DNA of 40,554 bases from CAIQIA01 sp049317465 (lineage in GTDB: Bacteria > Cyanobacteriota > Cyanobacteriia > PCC-6307 > Cyanobiaceae): positions 1-40,554 of the forward strand of contig JBMOIF010000017.1 in assembly GCA_049317465.1 (NCBI GenBank), in the 5' to 3' direction. Positions 24,210 through 31,732 of this stretch are shown here, in pieces. Both the position numbers and the translations under genes were made by a program. The first letter of the stretch is position 1; each line of letters begins with the position of its first letter. The notes beneath the pieces were generated by a model. That model made no database searches, had not been told where the DNA came from, and saw nothing but the letters and a program-made list of their open reading frames with translations.

Positions 24210-25028
24210 ATGGTCAACGCCAGCCTGAATTGGGCCAGCATCGTCGGCATCGTCCTTGCCGTCGGCGGAACTCTCCTCTACTTCCTGCGCAGTTTCCGCC
24301 CGGCCCTCGCCCGCGATTACGACGTGTTCTTCGCTGCCGTCGGATTGCTCTGCGGCGGCATTCTCTTCTTCCAGGGCTGGCGACTCGATCCCATCCTGCA
24401 GTTCGGCCAGTTCCTGTTGGCCGCGACCACCGTTTTCTTCGCCTACGAATCGGTGCGGCTGCGCAGTGTCACCACTGAACAGGCCCGCCGGTCCTCGTTC
24501 TTCGACGACGACGACGCCGAGCCTGAGCGTCCGCGCATGGACCGGTCCGAGTGGGGCCGTGAACCGCGCTTCGATGAGCCCCAGCCCCTGCGTCGGCGCA
24601 TCCGCTCCAGGGTCGATGACAACTTCGACCAGGACGACGGCGATCGCGACTTCTACCGACCCCGCCGCCCCCAGCGTCCTGCGATTCCGGAGCGGGCCCA
24701 GAGCCGTTCGGGCTCCGACGACCTTCCCGAAGACGGTTATTCACGCTCCGACGGGCGCAGCGCGGCCGCCACGACGACCCGTCCCGACTTCGGCGCCCGC
24801 CGCCGTGAACGTGAGCAGCGGGAGGCCCGGGAGGGCCGTTCCGGACGTCCGGCCGCCAGTGATGATCTGCCCCGCTCCAGTCGCCGTTCCCCCCGCGACC
24901 GTCCTGAGCCCGGCGTCCCCCAGGGAACACCCATCACGGATGCCGACTTCAGTCCGGTGCCGCCCCGGCCCAGTCCCCGCCCCTCGGGCGGATCAAACCC
25001 GGATAACAGCGGGCGTTTCGACGACTGA
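24210..25028 (+). CDS. ycf66: Ycf66 family protein
   Basis: 272 residues. The first 85 are membrane-embedded with three hydrophobic segments: NASLNWASIVGIVLAVGGTL, DYDVFFAAVGLLCGGILFFQGW, and LQFGQFLLAATTVFFAYESVRLR. This N-terminal pattern defines the Ycf66 family found in cyanobacteria and some moss and charophyte plastids. The remaining 185 residues are highly charged, rich in Arg, Asp, Ser and Pro, and likely disordered, which is usual for the family. Function is not known. The ATG at 24210 follows a GGAGG site. Two TolB-like lipoprotein genes follow after 5 nt and are probably co-transcribed. Confidence 0.92.
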   Translation: MVNASLNWASIVGIVLAVGGTLLYFLRSFRPALARDYDVFFAAVGLLCGGILFFQGWRLDPILQFGQFLLAATTVFFAYESVRLRSVTTEQARRSSFFDDDDAEPERPRMDRSEWGREPRFDEPQPLRRRIRSRVDDNFDQDDGDRDFYRPRRPQRPAIPERAQSRSGSDDLPEDGYSRSDGRSAAATTTRPDFGARRREREQREAREGRSGRPAASDDLPRSSRRSPRDRPEPGVPQGTPITDADFSPVPPRPSPRPSGGSNPDNSGRFDD

Positions 25029-25033
25029 GCACC

Positions 25034-25549
25034 GTGACCCGCCTGGTGCCGAACCCGGCCGGGATCCTCGCGCTTCTCGCTCTGGCGTTGCTTCTGGGTG
25101 CCTGCCAGCCCCCTCCGGCCGCCCCCGGTGAATCGGCCGATCAGGATCAGCCAGCGCTCAGCGGTGATGGACGCCTTCTGGCCCTGATCGTCGAGCAGGC
25201 CGGCCGTCCCAGCGTCCGGCTCATCGACCGTGCCTCCGGGCGCGCCCTGCCCCTCGGCCCCCTGAACCGAGGCCAGCCCCACCGTTCCCCCAGCCTCAGC
25301 TGGAATGGCCGCTACCTGGCCTTGATCCGTCAGCGCGGAGAGCGAAGCGAGGCGGTGCTGCTCGACCGGGCCCTGGGCCGGCTGCTGCCCCTGCCGCTGC
25401 CGAGTGACCGTCTGCCTGAGAAGCTCAGCCTGGCCCCTGATGCCCGGCGGCTGGCGGTGCAGTCTCTGCGTGACGGCCGCAGCAGCATTGATCTGCTCGA
25501 GCTCGGTGGCATCGAGCCTGACCTGCCTCCCGGGGTGCCGTTGCGATGA
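25034..25549 (+). CDS. TolB-like beta-propeller lipoprotein (short), copy 1
   Basis: 171 residues from GTG at 25034. A lipoprotein signal is clear: ILALLALALLLGAC, with the lipidated Cys at about residue 24. The mature part carries three WD/PD40-like strands typical of TolB propellers: LSGDGRLLALIVEQAGRPSV, LSWNGRYLALIRQRG and LAPDARRLAVQSLRDGR. Only about half a propeller is present, against five or six blades in full TolB (about 430 residues). It overlaps the next, related lipoprotein by the ATGA tetranucleotide at 25546-25549. A lipid-anchored periplasmic or thylakoid-lumen role is inferred; there is no Tol-Pal context. Confidence 0.78.
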   Translation: MTRLVPNPAGILALLALALLLGACQPPPAAPGESADQDQPALSGDGRLLALIVEQAGRPSVRLIDRASGRALPLGPLNRGQPHRSPSLSWNGRYLALIRQRGERSEAVLLDRALGRLLPLPLPSDRLPEKLSLAPDARRLAVQSLRDGRSSIDLLELGGIEPDLPPGVPLR

Positions 25550-26016
25550 CGGCCCCTCGCCTGCCTCTTCTGCTGCTCGCCCTGGTGCTGCTCATGGCGG
25601 GCTGCGGGAGCGGGCCAACGCTGCGCCCTCTGGGTTCTCCCGTTGATGCCACGGACCCCAGCCTTGGCCTGGCCACCCTGACCACCATCGGGACCGGCTT
25701 CGCGGGCCACCGCCAGGTGCAGTGGCGGCCCATCGCTGCGCTGCAGGCGCTTCTCCCGCCCCACCTTGACCAGCCCGATGCCCGTCCGCTTCAGGTGAGC
25801 GTCGACGGCAAGGGGCAGCGCCTGGTGGTGCTGCGGGAACGGAAGGGTCGCGCGGAGCTCGTGCTGCATGACCTGCGCCTGGGGGTCAGCCGGCCGCTAC
25901 CCCTCGTTGCCGATGGCATTCCGGTGTCCATCGGCCTCAGTGCCGACGGACGGTTTCTGGCGGTGGCGGTCAGCCGCGACGGCCGTCGCCGCGTCGAGGT
26001 GCTGTCACTCCCCTGA
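25546..26016 (+). CDS. TolB-like beta-propeller lipoprotein (short), copy 2
   Basis: 156 residues, coupled to copy 1 by a 4-nt ATGA overlap. The lipobox is LLMAGC at about residues 19-24 after a leucine-rich signal core. The C-terminal half has the same repeat type as copy 1: VSVDGKGQRLVVLRERKGRAELVLHDL followed by IGLSADGRFLAVAVSRDGRRRVEVLSL. The N-terminal 60 residues (DPSLGLATLTTIGTGFAGHRQVQWRPI) do not match a family I recognise. The two genes look like tandem paralogues that may pair to complete a propeller. Function unknown. Converges with the HLIP gene 7 nt away. Confidence 0.75.
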   Translation: MTAPRLPLLLLALVLLMAGCGSGPTLRPLGSPVDATDPSLGLATLTTIGTGFAGHRQVQWRPIAALQALLPPHLDQPDARPLQVSVDGKGQRLVVLRERKGRAELVLHDLRLGVSRPLPLVADGIPVSIGLSADGRFLAVAVSRDGRRRVEVLSLP

Positions 26017-26023
26017 GGTGCTC

Positions 26024-26233
26024 TCAGGCCGTAGGCAGCAGCCCTGCCCAGGCCAGGAAACTCTGGTGGCTGAGGGCTTCAACCACCAGCACCGCCACGA
26101 AGCCCACCATGGCAAAACGGCCGTTCACCCGTTCGGCGTAGGGGCTCCAGCCGAAGGCCGGCAGATCGGTGGTGGTGGCGCTGGTGGCGCGCACGGAGGA
26201 TGGGATGTCGTCTGGAGAGGGGGCGTCGGTCAT
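26024..26233 (-). CDS. High-light-inducible protein (HLIP/Scp), single-helix LHC-like
   Basis: 69 residues: a 25-residue polar N-terminus, then FGWSPYAERVNGRFAMVGF and one transmembrane helix. The ExxNxRxAM chlorophyll-binding motif is intact (E-R-V-N-G-R-F-A-M). HLIPs bind chlorophyll and carotenoid, dissipate energy and protect photosystem II assembly and chlorophyll synthesis. The start lies 3 nt after the stop of the ABC transporter gene on the same strand, so it is probably translated from that mRNA, which is unusual for a stress-induced HLIP unless it also has an internal promoter. No promoter was identified inside the ABC gene. Confidence 0.95.
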   Translation of the reverse strand: MTDAPSPDDIPSSVRATSATTTDLPAFGWSPYAERVNGRFAMVGFVAVLVVEALSHQSFLAWAGLLPTA

Positions 26234-26236
26234 GGA

Positions 26237-28246
26237 TCAGGTGCTGCCGAAGCGGTAGCCGGCCGCCGGCAGCAGGCGCCAACCGCCGCTGCCGTCAAGC
26301 TCAAGCACCGTGTCGTGAAAGGCCGTCAGCGTAGGGCGGTGGCCGACGCTGATGAAGGCCATGCCCCGTTCGCTCAGCAGCCGGTAGAGCCGTGCCTCGG
26401 TCGCCACATCAAGGGCGCTGGTGGCTTCGTCGAGGACGGCAAAGTCGGGACTGTTCAGCAGCAGCCGGGCGAAGGCCAGCCGCTGCTGCTCTCCGAGGGA
26501 CAGCAGCCGGGGCCAGTCCTGGCTGATGCCCAGGTCGGGGTAGCGCCTCACCATCTCGGTGAGGTTCACCTGCTCCAGGACGCTGCGGAGCTGTGCGTCT
26601 TCGAAGCGAGCCGAATCCATCGGATAGCAGAGCTGCTCCCGCAGGCTGCCCAGCAGCATGTAGGGCTTCTGGGGAATGAACATCAGCTCGCCCACGGGGG
26701 GGCGCATCACCTCACCTCCGCCGCTGGGCCACAGGCCACTCACCACCCGCAGGAACGACGTCTTGCCGCAACCGCTGGGGCCCACCACCAGCAGCCGCTG
26801 ATGCGGTGCCACCTCCAGACTCACGTCGCGCACCAGGGGCACCTGGCTACCCGGAGGAACGACGCTGGCCTGGCGCACCAGAATCGAACCGCTGTGGTCA
26901 ACGCCCGAGGCCGATGTCGGTGCGGCCTCCATGGCTTCGATGCTGCCCTGGAAGCCTTCCAGGCGGCTGATGCTGGCCGAGAAAGCGGCCAGGGAATCGA
27001 TGTTGTTCACGATATAGCTCACAGAGCCGAACACCTGGCTGAAGGCGATCGAGGCCTGGCTGAACACCCCGAAATCGACTTCCTTGGCGAAGTAGATCGG
27101 CGCGATCACGATCCAGGGCAGGAAGCGAGACAGGTAGTCGTACGAGCGCTGGATCATGGTGATCAGCGCCTGCCAGATGATCAGCCGGTCAAAGTTGCGG
27201 ATCGCACCCCCCAGCCGACGTTCGGCCTCCTGGGATTCCTGCTGTTCACCCTTGTAGAAGGCGATCGATTCGGCATTGTCACGGATGTGCACCAGGCCGT
27301 ACCGGAAGTCGGCCTCGAGCTTCAGCTGCTGGAAATTCAGCTGCACCAGCTTGCGGCTGATGAACACGATCAGGGCCGTGCCGGCCGTTGCATAGACCAG
27401 CAGCGCCAGGGTCAGATAGCGGCTGATCCCCCAGAGCACGAGGATGAAGCTGAAGAAGGTCAGAAGGGCCTCCAGGATGCCCACCGTCACCGAAAGGCTT
27501 GTGCCGGTGAAGTTTCGTGTGTCTTCCGAAATGCGCTGGTCAGGATTGTCGACCTCGGCATGCTGCTCGTCGTTGGGATTGAGCTGGTAGTAGGCCCTGT
27601 CGCTCATGTAGCGACCCAGCAGTCGCTGGCTCAGCCATTCCCGCCAGAGCAGGCCGAGCTTCGGAATGATGTAGTTCTGCAGTGTGCGGATCGGCAGTGC
27701 CACCACGAGGCAGAACCCGTAGATCGAGACGATCCGCCAGAACCCCGGGGCGTCATAGGCCACCTGGGCGTTGTCAATGTTGCGGGCGATGAAGCTGATC
27801 CCCACGTTGATGCCGTTGATCACCAGCAGCAGGAGGGCAATGACTCCCAGCAGCAGCCACGGCAGCCAGCGGCCCTGGCGCAGCTTCTGCCGCAGCGCCA
27901 CGAAACAGCCGATGCCACCGGCGGTCAGCCCCATGATCACCGCCCCCACCGGGCTCCCCCAGATGGCGGCCACCCGCTGGGGCACTCCGGGCAGAAACCT
28001 CGACTGCAGCTGGGGAATCAGGGCGCCGCTGGCGGCCACCACCCCCGTGAGCAGCAGCAGGGTGGTGCCCACCACCACGGCCAGCAGTGCCACGGTGAGC
28101 AGCAGGAACTGCCAGCCGTTCGAGTCCTCAACCGGCAGGAAATAGGGCTGCGCCAGCCGTTGCAGCTTGATGATCTGGGTCCGGAAGGACTGGAGGGGAC
28201 GCATCGGTGGGGCGGGGTGGGGATGGTTCAGCACCTGCGGCCGCAT
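26237..28246 (-). CDS. ABC transporter, fused permease/ATPase of ABCD/SbmA-YddA type
   Basis: 669 residues from ATG at 28246 with a GGGGAG ribosome site; an internal ATG at 28204 lacks one. Six transmembrane segments (about 46-390) include the family-typical WREWLSQRLLGRYMSDRAYYQLN loop and DNPDQRISEDTRNFT, which mark the SbmA/BacA-YddA and peroxisomal ABCD branch. The nucleotide-binding domain has Walker A GPSGCGKTS (about 490), signature LSLGEQQRLAFARLLL and Walker B FAVLDEATSALD. As a half-transporter it would act as a homodimer. Substrates of this branch include fatty acids, peptides and cobalamin; none can be assigned here. The HLIP gene follows 3 nt downstream. Confidence 0.92.
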   Translation of the reverse strand: MRPQVLNHPHPAPPMRPLQSFRTQIIKLQRLAQPYFLPVEDSNGWQFLLLTVALLAVVVGTTLLLLTGVVAASGALIPQLQSRFLPGVPQRVAAIWGSPVGAVIMGLTAGGIGCFVALRQKLRQGRWLPWLLLGVIALLLLVINGINVGISFIARNIDNAQVAYDAPGFWRIVSIYGFCLVVALPIRTLQNYIIPKLGLLWREWLSQRLLGRYMSDRAYYQLNPNDEQHAEVDNPDQRISEDTRNFTGTSLSVTVGILEALLTFFSFILVLWGISRYLTLALLVYATAGTALIVFISRKLVQLNFQQLKLEADFRYGLVHIRDNAESIAFYKGEQQESQEAERRLGGAIRNFDRLIIWQALITMIQRSYDYLSRFLPWIVIAPIYFAKEVDFGVFSQASIAFSQVFGSVSYIVNNIDSLAAFSASISRLEGFQGSIEAMEAAPTSASGVDHSGSILVRQASVVPPGSQVPLVRDVSLEVAPHQRLLVVGPSGCGKTSFLRVVSGLWPSGGGEVMRPPVGELMFIPQKPYMLLGSLREQLCYPMDSARFEDAQLRSVLEQVNLTEMVRRYPDLGISQDWPRLLSLGEQQRLAFARLLLNSPDFAVLDEATSALDVATEARLYRLLSERGMAFISVGHRPTLTAFHDTVLELDGSGGWRLLPAAGYRFGST

Positions 28247-28267
28247 TCTGCTCCCCGTCGGTGGTGA

Positions 28268-28627
28268 TCAGCCCGGTGGCCACTGCAGGGGGCGCCCGCC
28301 GATCACGTGCACGTGCAGATGAAACACGGTCTGTCCCGCCATGGCGCCGGTGTTGATCACGGTTCGCCAGCCCTCCAGACCCGCCTCCCTGGCCACCCGG
28401 GCGGCCACCAGCAGCAGATGTCCCAGCAGCGGGGCGTGGCTTCCGTCGCAGGCCGCCAGGCTCGGCAGGGGTTCGCGGGGAATCACCAGAAGGTGCACCG
28501 GGGCCTGGGGCTGAACGTCGCGAAAGGCGATGCAGTGCTCGTCCTCATGAACAAGCTCCGCGGGAATCTCCCCCCGCAGGATCCGGCCGAAGATCGTGTC
28601 CTCCTGGCGTGTCAGGTGGTCGGTCAT
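28268..28627 (-). CDS. HIT-family (histidine triad) nucleotide hydrolase
   Basis: 119 residues from ATG at 28627. The N-terminal TIFGRILRGEIPAELVHEDE and the triad HLHVHVIGG (His 103, 105, 107) are those of the Hint branch. These enzymes hydrolyse nucleotide phosphoramidates such as AMP-lysine and act as dimers in the cytosol. All key residues are present, and the length is standard for HinT-type proteins. It ends 21 nt before the ABC transporter start on the same strand, so they may share a transcript. Confidence 0.95.
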   Translation of the reverse strand: MTDHLTRQEDTIFGRILRGEIPAELVHEDEHCIAFRDVQPQAPVHLLVIPREPLPSLAACDGSHAPLLGHLLLVAARVAREAGLEGWRTVINTGAMAGQTVFHLHVHVIGGRPLQWPPG

Positions 28628-28932
28628 GGCGGTCGGCTGCTGGAGCGCTCACTTCGTTTCTAGTCTGGTGGTCTGTCCGGCGCCGTCCATGGCTGTCTGC
28701 CTCGCCCCCCTGGCTGCCGCCGCCGCTGCGGCCATGGCGACCCTCTGCCCAGCCGGATCCCAGCCCGGCTGCCCCACGTCTGCGGCTGCGGCTCCCCAGT
28801 CCTGCGCCCCCGCCATCGAGCGTCCGGCCCCTCCGGCGGCGGCCCCAAGGGTTCCCGGGGCCTGACCGATCGCTGCCGGGGGTTTCCAGGGCGCCGATCG
28901 GCGCTTGAATATGGTGCCCCTCGGCCTGACCG
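28628..28932. other. Divergent intergenic region with no confident gene
   Basis: A 305-nt region between the HIT gene and the next plus-strand ORF. It contains a 58-codon plus-strand frame (28689-28865) that is Ala/Pro-rich (MAVCLAPLAAAAAAAMATLC and onward), with four cysteines and no recognisable fold. It could be a small exported protein or just GC-biased open frame. A CTTGAATATGG stretch at about 28902-28912 could hold a -10 for the 84-residue ORF at 28933. Confidence 0.35.
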
Positions 28933-29187
28933 ATGCTGCACAGACAGTTCCTGGCCGAGCTGGCCCAGCGCCGCCGTCGCTCCATTCGCAAACGGCTGGA
29001 TCCCTCCTGGAGGGATGCGGGTCTCGATCTGCTCGTTGCCGTCAACCAGCTCACCGATCTGCTCGAGGGCGCTGACCCACCGATGGAGGCCATCGAACGG
29101 GCTGAGTTGCTCGACTACACCGAAGCGTCGATCCGCCGCCTTGAACGGCTGCGCTACCGCCTCAGCTGTCGCCAGGGCCGCCGCTGA
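28933..29187 (+). CDS. Small hypothetical helical protein
   Basis: 84 residues starting MLHRQFLAELAQRRRRSIRK. It is strongly charged and predicted helical: a basic N-terminus, an amphipathic middle (DAGLDLLVAVNQLTDLLEG) and a C-terminal helix (ELLDYTEASIRRLERLRYRL). There is no signal peptide and no membrane segment. The residue composition looks like a real protein rather than a shadow, and a Rho-independent terminator follows at 29214. I do not recognise the family. It could be a small nucleic-acid- or ribosome-associated protein, but nothing shows that directly. Confidence 0.6.
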   Translation: MLHRQFLAELAQRRRRSIRKRLDPSWRDAGLDLLVAVNQLTDLLEGADPPMEAIERAELLDYTEASIRRLERLRYRLSCRQGRR

Positions 29188-29213
29188 CGCTGCACCCACA
29201 GGAGCCTTACACT

Positions 29214-29233
29214 GAGTCTCGCAAGACTCTTTT
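29214..29233 (+). terminator. Rho-independent terminator after the 84-residue ORF
   Basis: A 6-bp stem GAGTCT/AGACTC with loop CGCA (29214-29229) is followed by four T residues (29230-29233). It lies 27 nt downstream of the stop at 29187. The T-tract is short, so it is moderately convincing. Confidence 0.65.
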
Positions 29234-29281
29234 AAGACCCTGCTGCGCTCCTCCTCCCCCGGCGACCCCTGGATCACGGCC

Positions 29282-29443
29282 GTGACCGCGGCCCGTGGTC
29301 GTTTTGAGGTCGGTCTCTGCTGGAAGGATGGCAGGTTGGCGGCCTCCGCCCTGGCCGAGTTCGCCGCAGTGATCTGTGGCTGGGCAGCCTGCGTCGAGGC
29401 TGGGTCCGGCAGTGACGTCCGGCTGCTTCCGGGGAATCCCTGA
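29282..29443 (+). CDS. Possible small ORF upstream of comM
   Basis: 53 residues from a GTG at 29282; the frame is open back to 29216 without an ATG. The translation (TAARGRFEVGLCWKDGRLAA then SALAEFAAVICGWAACVEAG) has mixed composition with two tryptophans and three cysteines, unlike the Arg/Pro-rich shadow frames nearby. It sits between a terminator and comM, ending 20 nt before comM. I do not recognise it; it might instead be a leader. No good ribosome site was seen. Confidence 0.35.
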   Translation: MTAARGRFEVGLCWKDGRLAASALAEFAAVICGWAACVEAGSGSDVRLLPGNP

Positions 29444-29463
29444 GGAAGCTGTTCTTGTGACCG

Positions 29464-31014
29464 ATGCTTGCCCGTTGTGCCGGCGCGGCCCTGGCCGGGC
29501 TTGAGGCCCAGCCCATTCTTGTGGAGGCCGATCCGGCGCCAGGGCTGCCAGGGCTTCATCTCGTTGGTCTAGACGATGTCAGCGGCCGCGAGGCCCGCGA
29601 GCGGGTTCGTTCGGCCCTTCGCAACAGCGGCTGCCGCGTCCCGCAGACCCGGGTGGTCGTCAGCCTTGCACCGGCAGATCTGCGCAAGGAGGGGTCATCC
29701 TTCGATCTGCCCATTGCCCTCGCCCTGCTGGTGGCCACAGGTCAGCTTCCCGCCGCATGCCTCCAGCACCTCTGGGCTCTGGGGGAGCTGGGCCTTGACG
29801 GCAGCCTGCGTCCCGTGCGGGGGGTGCTCCCCGTGGCCTGTGCCGCCCGTGCCGCCGGCATCCGTGAACTGCTGGTCCCGGCTGTGAATGCGGCCGAGGC
29901 GGCGCTGGTTGCCGGGGCACGGGTGCGACCTGTTGCCGACCTCACCAGCCTGTTGGCTGCCCTGCGTGGTCTGCAGCCCTGGCCTGATACACCTCTCGCC
30001 GCAGCGGTGCCTGGTCCCCTGCCGGCTCCCGACCTGGCGGAGGTGCGCGGCCAGTGGCAGGCGCGTCGGGCCCTTGAGGTGGCCGCCGCTGGCCGCCACC
30101 ATCTGTTGCTGCTGGGCCCCCCGGGCTGCGGCAAGACTCTCCTCGCCCGTTGCCTGCCGTCGCTGCTGCCGGCGCTCAACGATCAGCAGGCGATCGAACT
30201 GACACAGATCCATTCGGTGGCCGGGGTGCTGCCGCCCGGTGCGGGGCTGTTGCGGGTGCCTCCGTTTCGGGCGCCGCACCATGGCTGCAGCGCCGCAGCC
30301 CTCGTGGGCGGCGGTGCCCAGCCGCGCCCGGGGGAGCTGTCGCTGGCCCATCAGGGTGTTCTGTTTCTCGATGAGTTGGCTGAATTCCGGCGCGAGGTTC
30401 TTGACCAGCTGCGCGAACCACTCGAGACCGGTGCTCTGCAGCTGGCACGTTGTCGACGCACGCTGCGCTATCCCTCCCGGGTGTTGCTGGTCGGTGCCAT
30501 GAATCCCTGCCCCTGCGGCTGGTGGGGCGATCCCCGCCATCCCTGCCGTTGTGGTGAACATCGGCGCAGCCGCTACCGCTCCCGGCTCTCGGGACCCCTT
30601 CTTGACCGCCTCGACCTGCAGGTGATGCTCAGGCCCGTGGCGCTGGCCGATCTGACCTCAGCCCGAGGAGCTGTGCTGACCGAGTCCACCACAGCCGTGG
30701 CCCGACGGGTGGGGGCGGCCCGTCGCCGCATGGTCTGCCGCAACCCTGACGGCATGACAAACGGTGACCTCGATGAGGCCTCCCTGCAACGGGTGGTGAA
30801 GCTCAGTCCTGCCGCCCGTCGGCTCTGGCTCGACAGCGGCGAGCGCCTGGGCCTCTCGGCACGGGGGGCCTTCCGGCTGCTGCGGGTGGCGCGGACCGTG
30901 GCGGATCTGGCGGATGTCCCGGGGGTGGAGCCCGTCCACATCGCCGAAGCGCTCACCTATCGAGCACTGGATCGCGCAGAGGGGCCGGCATCGGCGGAGG
31001 GACCGGACGGGTGA
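29464..31014 (+). CDS. comM: ComM/YifB-family Mg-chelatase-like AAA+ ATPase
   Basis: 516 residues from ATG at 29464. It has the YifB layout: an N-terminal Lon-protease-like fold (GLPGLHLVGLDDVSGREARERVRSALRNSG, SLAPADLRKEGSSFDLPIAL), an AAA+ domain with Walker A GPPGCGKT (218-225) and Walker B VLFLDELAEF, a cysteine cluster NPCPCGWWGD/CRCGEH after the sensor I region, and a C-terminal Mg-chelatase-like lid (LSARGAFRLLRVARTVADL). In naturally competent bacteria ComM is a hexameric helicase that promotes branch migration of incoming DNA. Whether this strain is competent is unknown. The 3' end overlaps a minus-strand ORF by 62 nt. Confidence 0.94.
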   Translation: MLARCAGAALAGLEAQPILVEADPAPGLPGLHLVGLDDVSGREARERVRSALRNSGCRVPQTRVVVSLAPADLRKEGSSFDLPIALALLVATGQLPAACLQHLWALGELGLDGSLRPVRGVLPVACAARAAGIRELLVPAVNAAEAALVAGARVRPVADLTSLLAALRGLQPWPDTPLAAAVPGPLPAPDLAEVRGQWQARRALEVAAAGRHHLLLLGPPGCGKTLLARCLPSLLPALNDQQAIELTQIHSVAGVLPPGAGLLRVPPFRAPHHGCSAAALVGGGAQPRPGELSLAHQGVLFLDELAEFRREVLDQLREPLETGALQLARCRRTLRYPSRVLLVGAMNPCPCGWWGDPRHPCRCGEHRRSRYRSRLSGPLLDRLDLQVMLRPVALADLTSARGAVLTESTTAVARRVGAARRRMVCRNPDGMTNGDLDEASLQRVVKLSPAARRLWLDSGERLGLSARGAFRLLRVARTVADLADVPGVEPVHIAEALTYRALDRAEGPASAEGPDG

Positions 31015-31300
31015 TGTTGTCGTCGGTCACGGTCTCCACCCAGGGCTGGGCCCGTGGCCGGGTGTCGCAGGTGAGGGAGCCGTCAGCCCCGCGGCTGCAG
31101 TTCCCCACCTCCAGAGGGGTGGCAGGATCCCAGGGATCATCGTCGTAGATCAGGTCCCTCTGCAGCACATCGGCCCGCAGACCCGTGGGGGTGAGCAGGC
31201 CGAGGGTCGCGGTCAGGACAGTCACCCAGCGGATGGTCTGCCGCCGTGGGTCACTGGTGCTGCTTTTGGGGCTGGTCACGGTAGGGCTGGACCCCCACAT
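30953..31300 (-). CDS. Hypothetical small exported protein
   Basis: 115 residues if started at ATG 31300; a GTG at 31279 gives 108 and places the basic region (DPRRQTIRWVTVLTATLGLL) closer to the start. That segment and TPTGLRADV look like a signal peptide with an Ala-Asp cleavage area. The mature part is acidic then proline-rich (IYDDDPWDPATPLEVGNCSRGADGSLTCD, PVPPPMPAPLRD) with two cysteines that could pair. No family recognised. Its 5' end overlaps the 48-residue gene in another frame by 50 nt, and its 3' end overlaps comM tail-to-tail by 62 nt. Confidence 0.6.
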   Translation of the reverse strand: MWGSSPTVTSPKSSTSDPRRQTIRWVTVLTATLGLLTPTGLRADVLQRDLIYDDDPWDPATPLEVGNCSRGADGSLTCDTRPRAQPWVETVTDDNITRPVPPPMPAPLRDPVLDR

Positions 31301-31397
31301 CGGGTGGTTGATGGATCTTCTCCTCGCGGGGGTTGCCGACAGCGTGCTGGACGGCTTCACCGAACCAGTGGCGCAGGGTTCTGAGGACATCAGCCAT
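31251..31397 (-). CDS. Small conserved-looking hypothetical protein, 48 residues
   Basis: The protein is MADVLRTLRHWFGEAVQHAV, then GNPREEKIHQPPDVGVQPYR and DQPQKQHQ. It starts at ATG 31397 with a GGAG ribosome site 7-8 nt upstream. An amphipathic N-terminal helix (LRTLRHWFGEAVQHAV) is followed by a proline-rich tail ending in a VGVQPYRDQ motif that I associate, from memory only, with small picocyanobacterial proteins. It lies downstream of rpsU on the same strand and upstream of, and overlapping, the exported hypothetical. The function is unknown. It is below common ORF length cut-offs. Confidence 0.6.
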   Translation of the reverse strand: MADVLRTLRHWFGEAVQHAVGNPREEKIHQPPDVGVQPYRDQPQKQHQ

Positions 31398-31443
31398 GCT
31401 TCGTCTCCATCGGGCTACCTCCATGTTGGGTGTCCCGTGGGGA

Positions 31444-31471
31444 GTGGAGCGAGTTAGGGGCCGGGCTCCAC
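31444..31471 (-). other. Stem-loop between rpsU and the 48-residue gene
   Basis: A perfect 7-bp inverted repeat GTGGAGC/GCTCCAC with a 14-nt loop lies 32 nt after the rpsU stop on the minus strand. There is no T-tract, so it may stabilise the rpsU mRNA end or partly stop transcription. Weakly supported. Confidence 0.35.
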
Positions 31472-31502
31472 AATTCGTTGGAACCCCCCGCAGGCAGTGG
31501 GT

Positions 31503-31673
31503 TCAGCGCCGACGGCGGCGTTGCTGGGCCTTCCGCTTGTACTTCTCGACGGGGGTCTCGTGATGGCGCAGCCGCTTGAGGTCCGCGAAGATTCCGGCCT
31601 TCGACACCTGCCGCTTGAACCGCCGCAGGGCGGATTCGATGCCTTCGTTCTCGCCGACGGTGACCTGGGTCAT
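31503..31673 (-). CDS. rpsU: 30S ribosomal protein S21
   Basis: 56 residues: MTQVTVGENEGIESALRRFK, then RQVSKAGIFADLKRLRHHET, ending PVEKYKRKAQQRRRRR. The GENExIExALRRFKRxxxKAG block and the basic tail are the S21 signature. S21 sits on the small-subunit platform near the anti-Shine-Dalgarno region and assists initiation. Length is standard for cyanobacteria. It is 59 nt downstream of the DUF3747 gene with a TAGGAT box in between, so it probably has its own promoter. In cyanobacteria rpsU paralogues exist; copy number cannot be judged from this window. Confidence 0.97.
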   Translation of the reverse strand: MTQVTVGENEGIESALRRFKRQVSKAGIFADLKRLRHHETPVEKYKRKAQQRRRRR

Positions 31674-31707
31674 GAAGTCGCCTGTGTTACGCCAAAACCA
31701 GCCTCAG

Positions 31708-31713
31708 ATCCTA
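31708..31713 (-). promoter_or_regulatory. rpsU: Candidate -10 box (TAGGAT) upstream of rpsU
   Basis: TAGGAT reads on the minus strand 34 nt before the rpsU ATG, in the 59-nt gap after the DUF3747 gene. The -35 region is weak. It matches the hexamer before hemB, yggT and psbX. Confidence 0.4.
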
Positions 31714-31732
31714 CCAAGCCATCAGGGCCTGT

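Noticed and set aside
25868..28267. 799-codon plus-strand frame opposite the ABC transporter
   Set aside because: Starts inside a lipoprotein gene, His/Gln-rich and motif-free, whereas the minus strand has intact Walker motifs and membrane helices.
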